Assembly: GCF_000715075.1 (NCBI RefSeq)
Contig: NC_134081.1
Span: forward strand, 112,132,289-112,196,288
Reading direction: 5' to 3'
Length of the DNA: 64,000 bases
Source of the DNA: Nicotiana tabacum
Lineage: Eukaryota > Streptophyta > Magnoliopsida > Solanales > Solanaceae
Part shown: piece after piece, positions 55,563-64,000 of the stretch
How positions within the stretch are numbered: the first letter of the stretch is position 1
Layout of the letters: every line of letters starts with the position of its first letter
The notes under the pieces: model-generated
Databases searched by the model: none
The model's input: only the letters and a program-made list of their open reading frames with translations
What the model was told of the DNA's origin: nothing
Made by a program: the position numbers and the translations under genes

Positions 55563-58500
55563 ACTAGGTTCACTTAGGTCTCACGAGTCATGAGCGAGTC
55601 TAGTAGAGTCTTGCGGATTGGTATGGAGACATCTGTGCTTATCTTCGAGAGGCTACAGGGCTAATAGGAATACTTCCCTTTTTGATTCCTCATCGTGCGA
55701 TTCGATTCGCTTTAGGCTTATGCCTACATTTCCTTCCTATTCAATCTTATGCGATGTGAAGCGCTTGTTATAAATTGGGGATCGAGGAAATTTTTAATGG
55801 TACTATAGATGTAGTGCGGGATGCTTCTACATGTGTAATTAATTGGGCTATTGTCGTCTCCTTGCGGAAGGCTGCTCTATCGTTTTAGTTCAGTATCAAT
55901 ACTACCTAAGGTTTTGAGATTTGGCATTGATTGTTATGATGATTCGTGCGTTGTTATCGCACAGTGTTTATTAAATGGTAAAATGCCCGTCTATGTGTCA
56001 GGGCAGTAAACGACATGAAAGAAGGTTTTTCTCAGTACATAATTCAGAGGCTCTATGTTTTATTTCCAACAGAGAAAAAGGCAATCGGGCTATGAATGTT
56101 CAGGTTTGGGGTTGATAGAGTAACGAAGCTTGATATTTTCGAGCATGGTAGAGTTCTCAATTTTGATGTGGTGTCATCGCCTTGTAAAATGCGTTAAGGT
56201 TCGCTGGTGTCATAGTTTTCTTTAACTTGCCTTTACAACGGGGAGTTAGGAATTTGTATAAGGGAAGCAGTCGTTGGAGATCGCGGTGTGCAATGATTCA
56301 GGATCAAAGCAGCGTTCCTAGTATTGATGTCTCGAGAAGGATGATCGTCAGAAGGGTTTAAAGCTGGTAACGAGCTATTGGTTCAAGTGCTACAAAGACG
56401 GATTTTTAGTAAGGCAACAACTGGGCAGCGAAGGATGAGAAAGGACATGTGGAAGGTGTCTTGTGGTGGTTAAGTTCGTAGAAGTCCAAGTATAAGAAAA
56501 CATAAACTGAGTAGTTGCTTAAATGAGAAGGGTTTGACCAAAGTGGGAGAGTGGCAAAGTAGCATATGGGTTATGTGGTAGGATAACTACACAGCTTGAG
56601 GAAAGTTTGGAGTGATTTGGGATTCATGGTGGATAGTGACTATGTCTACGAGCTTAATTTGGAATATTGGCTGCTATATTGAGGAAGATTTGGTGTGACA
56701 AGAGAGAGTTGCTTGATATGAAGAAGGATACAACATGACTTTGGATTGGAATGTATTGTCGCACCTTTAGCTGATATCCATGAGGAGTGAACGGACTGAT
56801 GCAACTGGTGAATGAGCTTAGACTCAGGATAATCTACTGATTTCGTAGTATTTGCACCTAGTGCAGAAGCGTTGGAATATGCCGGCATGTAATTTCCACG
56901 GGTGGGTTATCTCCTGTGAGAAGGTTAGCGGTTGCGTGGTATTGACGAAGCTTCTGCGAAAAATTCTACTGGCTACCCGGTAAGAGATTTAATATGTAAA
57001 TATGGCTAGTGGTTCAGAGTATTTATTAAAGGTTAATAGAAGGATTTCGAGAAACTTTGGCAAGTTGCGTGTGCAGGATCATGTCAATAATGAAGAGAGA
57101 ATCCCGGTAGATTCCAAAAATTTTGTAATTGTAGCTTCAAGCTAAGTGGGAGAGCCCCACTGTCTATGATTGGATTGCATAGTGTCAACTTGTGCGGTTT
57201 CTGGTTCTCGGTGTATTGGTGGGTCATTGCAACTAAGGAAAGAAAACATCAGTGGTAATTTGAGCAAGGTATTTAGGGAATGTATGCCATATTTGGCCTT
57301 ATTAATTCATATTCAGATTTTAGGAAGACTCAGAGTTTATGCTTCGTGTAGATGTAATGCACAGGAAAGTGAAATAGTCGGATGTTTCTTTGATAAAGTG
57401 TCCATGTGCTAGCAAGGCCTTGCAATTGATCATGTTTGGGAACAAGTCAGAGCAAGTGACTCTCAAATAACGGTCCTTGTGGATTCAAAAATTTAAAGTG
57501 TGGTGTCTAAGGATCTCGAGTCTGTAGTATGGTTGAGTATCGAGCTTTTGGAGCAGATTATGAAACGGGGCTTGGAGTACTCTATGTTATGTTCAAGTTG
57601 TGGTGTATCAATAGAGAAATAGAAGAAAATAACTTCGGATTCATAAAAGAAGTATCATAATGGATGTAACAATTGGAGGTGTGAAAGTGCGCACAAGGAG
57701 GGATATGAGGTGATTAGTGGGTTTTGAAAGAGCGTGGTCTCGTGAAATAAGGTCACTCGGGATGAGTACGGATTTGAGTTCATGATGTAATGAATAGAGC
57801 TAGTATTATTATTTCTAAGGCAAGTTGAGAATAAATTGAGAAAAGACGGGTCAGCTAACAATGGTTGAATCGGCATGATGGTGGCAATGATCAGTTCCTT
57901 CAGCGCATTGAATTATGCGTGTGATTTGTAGCGGTGTGTACGAGTCTTGACAGCCTCCGTAATTGATTTTATTTGGAGGAATTCAAGTATTATGACATGT
58001 TATGTGTAGAGGGATCCCAAAAGAGTTATGGTGGTTTAGACTACTACTTGAGGCCGGTGTTTTCTGTGGATATGCGAATTCAGTCATGTGTTGCAATGGC
58101 CCTCTTGAAATAAGTTAAGTAGAAGGTTTCTATATGATGAAGTATTTAACCTATTAGTGATTCGAGAGTTATGATGGAATTCTTGTACTCCTGCGCATTA
58201 ACATAATTAAGTGCATTAAGTAGCATGGAATTTGAAAGTTAAGGATTCAAGATTTCGGTTCGGTGTTGACAAGAATGTCATGAGCTCGGATGAGCAGGAA
58301 AAAGGATTTAGATGTTTAAAGCAAGAGGGTATTATTTTCGGCATCACCTAAGGTCGATGTCAGGTGTAAGAGACCTTGTGTATTGATTTGTGGATTCTTG
58401 ATATGCTTTACAGCATTAGTGTAACTGGAAGCATGGATGTGCAGACTTGTTACCTGGTGCGGAAGGTCATGGGAGCGTGTCTCATGGAAAGATTGTGTAA

Positions 58501-58780
58501 GAGTGACATGTAGTCACTTGATTGAGTGAATATTGAAACCAAGTATGAAGATTGTGGTAATATCGCCGATTCGAGAATTTATGCCTGGAGGGCGCTCGGT
58601 TCATTTGGTTGTGGACTGTGGAAGTTTGTTCCGGTTGTGATGGTTGTTCTTGTGTGTTATGGGAAAACGGGTTATTATGGATCCTTGAAAGGTTATTAGC
58701 CTAGTACGATGCGATCAAAATTGGCTTTAGGTCTGTGGATGGATTTAAATATGAATATGGGCTCTATATCAGGCCAGATG
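55563..58780 (+). repeat. Noncoding internal region of element H, unit 1
   Basis: Matches 32060-35270 of element C along its length, including the leader, the decayed SSPCKMR-type linker region and the CTTGTGCGGTTTCTGGTT stretch (57190 against 33710). The short frames at 56646-56888, 57170-57412 and 57655-57876 recur in unit 2 but contain no known domain and are not kept in element C, so they are not supported as genes. Confidence 0.8.
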
Positions 58781-60196
58781 TCTATTGTCTAATCTTTGAG
58801 GGGGAATTACCCCATAGGGATTAAATTGAATAATTGTTGCGAATTGCGAGGTCTACGTACGTACGAGGTGGCGAGAGTCCGTGCGTAGCTATTATTAATG
58901 CTGAAGTCCGGGTAGTTTAGGACTCAAAGCATGAATTACTTGTATAAATTGTATTCTTTGTTTAATTAATATTAATTGATATATATGAATATATTATGAA
59001 TTGTTAGATAAAGATATTAAAGGATGGAAATCTCATATGATTGATTTTCTGTTTAAATTAATTAATTGCTAAAAGAAATTATTCTCCTCCCGAATTTATC
59101 TTATAAAAAATATACTCTCATTCCGGAGGTACATAAGAAAATGTCCTCAATTCTTGTGGAGCGGGCCGAATGCCTCGGCAGGATAGATGCATCTATGGAT
59201 CGTGTCACACGTCCCTCGGCAGTGTACACGACATTCTAGATCGGACCGTACGTCCTCGATAGAAATTGTGCTTAATAATAATAATCACACGATACCTTAA
59301 TCGTTTATTGCAGCTTATGAGACTAATTGATAAATTGAAAATCTTTGGAATTTATTGAATTATTATTCCTGCTTGTTAGGAATTATTTTTATTCCTGTAG
59401 ATGAGACTAATTAATAAATTGAAAATCTTTGAAATTTATTGAATTATTATTCCTGCTTGTTAAGGAATTATTGTTATTCCTGTAAGTGAGACTAATTGAT
59501 AAATTTGGAAATTTATTGAAATTAAAGGAATTTAATTAAAATATTGAGAATTACTGCATTTGAAGGAATTTAATTATTTCTACTGGTCAATAAAATTATT
59601 GTTATCTCTGTGAATCACGTTGATATAAATATTTTTATTTCATGATTATTTAATATTATTGAACCATAGTGAGTGTCAAAGTCGGCCATCTCGTCTCTAC
59701 CTCTTCGAGATTAGGCTTGATACTTACTGGGTACACGTTGTTTTCGTACTCATATTGTACTTGCTGCACATTTTATTATGCAGGTACATATATGTCTACT
59801 GGTCTTGTGGGTGCAAAGGTGTGGTTAATAATTGTGGGGACATATGTGAGTTGCATTCTGCATTACGATCCGCAGCCAACATAGTCTCCTTTGGGGTTAT
59901 TATATTTTTCCTGTCTAATTTGTATTCTAGACAGATGCTGTATTTTATTCTTAATTCCCTAGTAAATACTCATGCACTTGTGACACCGGGTTTTGGGAAT
60001 GGTTGTGAATTGTTTAGAAATTTAGTTGCTAAAAATATTTATCATTCACTCTATGAGTTTTATCTTTACAATTTCATTAAAGAAATTTTTATTTTAAAAA
60101 TACTAAAATGGGTAATTAAGTTAATTGATTATGGTTGGCTTGCCTGACAGTGGTGTCCGGCGCCATCACGACCTTTTTGGATTTTGGGTCGTGACA
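58781..60196 (+). repeat. LTR H, unit 2 (second half only)
   Basis: Starts at the GTCTAATCTTTGAGGGGGAA segment, equivalent to 54132 on. It keeps the CCGAATGCCTCGGCAG hairpins (59165-59260), the TACTTACTGGGTACACG block, an acceptor-like ATGCAG ending at 59783 and the end hairpin. Confidence 0.88.
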
Positions 60197-60199
60197 ACA

Positions 60200-60211
60200 T
60201 GGTATGAGAGC
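60200..60211 (+). other. Primer binding site of element H, unit 2
   Basis: TGGTATGAGAGC, one mismatch from canonical and from unit 1. Confidence 0.85.
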
Positions 60212-63200
60212 ACTAGGTTCACTTAGGTCTCACGAGTCATGAGCGGTCTAGTAGAGTCTTACAGATCTGTACGGAGACGTCTGTGCTTATCTTCGAGAGG
60301 CTACAGGGCTGATAGGAATACTTCCCTTTTTGATTCCTCATTGTGCGATTCGATTCCCTTTAGGCTTATGCCTACATTTCCTTCACATTCAATCTTATGC
60401 GACGTGAAGCAATTGTTATAATTGGGGATCGAGAAAATTTTTAATGGTACTACATATGTAGTGCGGGATGCTTCTCCATGTGTAATTAATTAGGCTATTG
60501 TCGTCGCCTTGCGGAAGGCTGCTCTATCGTTTCAGTTCAGTATCAATACTACCTAAGGTTTTGATATTAGGCATTGATTGTTATGATGATTCGTGCGTTG
60601 TTATCGCACAGTGTTTATGAAATGGTTAAATGCCCGTCTATGTGTCAGGGCAGTAAACGACTTGAAAGAAGGTTTTTCTCAGTACACAATTCAGAGGCTC
60701 CATGTTTTATTTCCAATAGAGAAAAAGACAATCGGGATATGAATGTTCAGGTTTGGGGTTGATAGAGTAACGAAGCCTGATATTTTCGAGCATGGTAGAG
60801 TTCTCAATTTTGATGTGGTGTCATCGCCTTGTAAAATGCATTAAGGTTCGCCGGTGTTATGGTTTTCTTCAACTCTCCTTCACGACGAGGTGTTAGGAAT
60901 TTGTATAAGGGAAGCATTCATTAGAGATCGCGGTGTGCAATGATTCAAGATCAAAGCAGCATTCCTAATATTGATGTCTCAAGAAGGATGATCATCAGAA
61001 GGGTTTAAAGCTGGTAACGAGCTATTGGTTCAAGTGCTATAGAGTCAGATTTTTAGTAAGGCAACAAATGGGTAGCGAAGGATGAGAAAGGACATATGGA
61101 AGGTGTCTTGTGGTGGTTACGTTCCTAGAAGTCCAAGTGTAAGAAAACAGAAGCCGAGTAGTTGCTTAAAGGAGAAGGGTTTGACCAAAGTGGGAGAGTG
61201 GCAAAGCAGTATATGGGTTATATGGTAGGATAACTACACGGATGGAGGAAAGTTTGGAGTGATTTGGGATTCATGGTGGACAGTGACTATGTCTACGGGC
61301 TTAATTTGGAATATTGACTGCTATATAGAGGAAGATTTGGTGTGATAGGAGAGAGTTGCTTGATATGAAGAAGGATACAACATGACTTTGGATTGGAATG
61401 TGTTGTCGCATCTTTAGCTGATGTCCATGAGGAGTGAACGGACTGATGCAACTGGTGAATGAGCTTAGACTCAGGATGATCTACTAATTTCGTAGTATGT
61501 GCACCCAGTGCAGCAGCGTTGGAATATGTAGGCATGTAATTTCCATGGGTAGGTTATCTCTTGTGAGCAGGTTAGCGGTTGCTTGGTATTGACAAATCTT
61601 CTGTGAAAAATTCTACTGGCTACTCGGTAAGAGATTTAATATGTAAATGTGGCTAGTGGTTCGGAGTATTTATTAAAGGTTAATAGAAGGATTTCGAGAA
61701 ACTTTGGAGAGGTGCGTGTGCAGGATCATGTCAACAATGAAGAGAGAATCTCGGTAGATTCCAAATTTTTTGTAATTGTAGCTTCAAGCTAAGTGGGAGA
61801 GCCCCACTGTCTATGATTTGATTGCATAGTGTCAACTTGTGCGGTTTTTGGTTATCGGTGTATTGGCAGGTCATTGCAACTAAGGAAAGAAAACATCAGT
61901 GGTAATTTGAGCAAAGTATTTAGGGAATGTGTGCCATATTTGGCCTTATTAATTCATATTCAGGTTTTTGGAAGACTCAGAGTTTATGCTTCGTGTAGAT
62001 GTAATGCACAGGAAAGTGAAATAGTCGGATGTTTCCTTGATAAAGTGTCCATGTGCTAGCAAGGCCTTGCAATTGATCATGTTTGGGAACAAGTCAGAGC
62101 AAGTGACTCTCAAATAACGGTCCTGGTGTCTAAGGATCTCGAGTCTGTAGTATGGTTGAGTATCCAGCTTTTAGAGCAGATTATGAAACGGGGCTTGGAG
62201 TACTCTATGTTATGTTCAAGTTGTGGTGTAGCAATAGAGAAACGGAAGAAAATAATTTCGGATTCATAAAAGAAGTATCATAATGGATGTAACAATTGAA
62301 GGTGTGAAAGTGCGCACAAGGAGGGATATGAGGTGATTAGTGGGTTTTGAAATAGCGTGGTCTCGTGAAATAAGGTCACTCGGGATAAGTACGGATTTGA
62401 GTTCATGATGTAATGAATGGAGCTATTATTATTATTTCTAAGGCAAAGTGAGAATAAATTGAGAAAAGACGGGTCGGCTAACAATGGTTGAATCGGCATG
62501 ATGGTGGCAATGATCAGTTCCTTCAGCGCATTGAATTATGCGTGTGATTTGTAGCGGTGCGTACGAGGCTTGACAGCCGCCGTAATTTATTTTATTTGGA
62601 GGAATTCAAGTATTATGACATGTTATGTGTATAGGGATCCCAAAAGAGTTATGGTGGTTTAGACTACTACTTGAGGCCAGTGTTTTCTGCGGATAAGCGA
62701 ATTCAGTCATGTGTTGCAATGGCTCTCTTGAAATAAGTTAAGTAGAAGGTTTCTATATGATGAAGTATTTAACCTATTAGTGGTTCAGGAGTTATGATGG
62801 AATTCTTGTACTCCTGCGCATTAACATAATTAAGTGCATTAAGTAGCATGGAATTTGAAAGTTAAGGATTCAAGATTTCGGTTCGGTGTTGACAATGATG
62901 TCATGAGCTCGGATGAGCAAGAAAAAGGATTTAGATGTTTTAAGCAAGATGGTATTGTTTTCGGCATCACCTAAGGTCGATGTCAGGTGTAAGAGACCTT
63001 GTGTAATGATTTGTAGATTCTTGATATGCTTTACAGCATTAGTGTAACCGGTTGCATGGATGTGCAAACTTGTTACATGGTGTGGAAGGTCATGGGAGCG
63101 TGTCTCATGGAAAGATTGTGTAAGAGTGACATGTAGTCACTTGATTGAGTGAATATTGAAACCAAGTATGAAGATTGTGGTAATATCGCTGATTCGAGAA

Positions 63201-64000
63201 TTTATGACTGGAGGGCACTCGGTTCATTTGTACTGTGGAAGTTTGTTTCGGTTGTGATGGTTGTTCTTGTGTGTTATGGGTTAAAGGGTTATTATGGATC
63301 CTTGAAAGGTTATTAGCCTAGTACGATGCGGTCAAAATTGGCTTTTGGTCTGTGGAAGGATTTAAATATGAATATATGCTCTATCTCAGGTCAGACATGT
63401 TCATTTCAGCATAAGCGCTCCCTGTGGAGGAGTATTCAGATGTTGGATGTCGTTTCGTTGTCGGTTATTTCATGTAATACTATATTGTGCCGTGATAAAT
63501 TTCTTATGTGTTGGGGTTCCACATACCGATGGTGTTATGTGAGCAGGATGGCTCTCGAGATTCAGATCTTACATCGCACCTTAGTTGTGCTTGGGTTTTG
63601 TAGTGTATGGCGTTGTCGGTCCTTCCAAGGATGGTATTATGCACTTAGCGTGCTTGTGTCCGATGTCCGGATATTTTGTAAGTAATGAGCATTCTAGCTC
63701 GGTAAGTATTTTCTTATAGATTCTTTTTGTGCGGATGGGGTTGTACGCCGCAACAGTGTGATATTGAGTACAGTTCCCTATATTCTATTTTGTGTGTTGT
63801 TATGTACCATTTTATGAGGAAGGTTCATGACACATTTTCAGTTGTTTAATTAGTCACGTGGGTTGAGTAATCCTTTCCATAATCTATTTTCCTTATGTAT
63901 CGCAATCGAGTTCGTATCTTATTAGCTCATTATGGCGTCATATGAGACTTTTTGTCATGTCTGCAGTGGCTTATTGCCCGAACAACTTATACTGGGTGAG
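60212..64000 (+). repeat. Noncoding internal region of element H, unit 2 (runs off the window)
   Basis: Duplicates 55563-58780 and then continues beyond the duplication into sequence matching 35280-35800 of element C (CTCTCGAGATTCAGATCTTA, then TTATACTGGGTG). No intact reading frame for gag or pol is seen. The 3' LTR would lie outside the window. Confidence 0.8.

Larger units (their letters stand above)
54125..63395 (+). repeat. Tandem duplication of about 4.65 kb (two units)
   Basis: Unit 1 (about 54130-58780) and unit 2 (about 58785-63395) align throughout with an offset of 4647 bp, falling to 4623 after a 24-bp deletion at about 62125. Each unit contains the second half of an LTR, the PBS and most of an internal region. 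The junction at about 58780 joins internal DNA to mid-LTR at a short TGTCT context. Confidence 0.9.

Noticed and set aside
56646..57876. Short frames repeated in both units of element H
   Set aside because: Repeated because the DNA is duplicated; no known domain and no conservation in element C.
1..64000. Endogenous pararetrovirus (caulimovirid) insertion
   Set aside because: All RT motifs seen fit gypsy, copia or RTE; no movement-protein or coat-type signature and no tRNA-Met site without LTRs was found.

Overview
This window is plant nuclear DNA that is almost entirely transposable element. The source is most likely a Solanaceae species, probably Nicotiana-like. The evidence is Ty3/gypsy LTRs bounded by GTCACGACCC/GGGTCGTGACA motifs and primed by initiator-Met tRNA, an RTE-type LINE with a Solanaceae Au-SINE-like tail, hAT-type short elements with GTGGCGGAGCC-like ends, and a terpene synthase exon. 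The family assignment comes from remembered repeat styles, not from a search. I found no intact host gene, rRNA, tRNA or CRISPR array.

Layout. 1-11057: element A, a minus-strand Tekay/Del-like chromovirus with decayed gag-pol (551-5616). Its 3' LTR is cut by the window edge, and its 5' LTR (5819-11057) holds a 5'-truncated LINE with a 14-bp target duplication. 11058-13043: host-like DNA with a terpene synthase C-terminal exon relic, a terminal-inverted-repeat element and simple repeats. 13044-19683: a complete plus-strand Ty1/copia element with 5-bp target duplication ATAAC; its polyprotein stays in one frame but carries four stops. 19689-20539: spacer with a possible coding exon relic. 20540-28053: minus-strand gypsy LTRs and noncoding internal DNA chained as LTR-internal-LTR-internal. 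28054-30088: another minus-strand LTR fragment. 30089-49263: plus-strand element C, whose 3' LTR is split by nested minus-strand element E (38883-48794). E has 3.7-3.8 kb LTRs around a 2.4-kb internal region without pol. 49264-51477: AT-rich spacer with a small hAT-like element and a possible Helitron junction. 51478-53321: LTR end plus a gag pseudogene. 53322-64000: a plus-strand noncoding gypsy derivative, about 4.65 kb of which is tandemly duplicated (about 54.13-58.78 kb and 58.78-63.39 kb), running off the window.

How the parts relate. The gypsy LTRs belong to several families but share one architecture: a hairpin at each end, a GC-rich block of family-specific CGC-nnnn-GCG repeats, consensus splice donors, arrays of short hairpins, a conserved TACTTACTGGGTACACG block, a splice-acceptor-like site, and then the PBS. 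Most internal regions have lost coding capacity, so these copies look non-autonomous (LARD-like) and would depend on relatives for protein. In elements A, the LINE and the copia, most stops whose ancestral codon can be inferred are explained by C-to-T or G-to-A change, as expected for methylated, silenced DNA. The most unusual single signal is in the copia element: the primer-binding position is perfectly complementary over 16 nt to its own LTR, inside a possible LTR intron.
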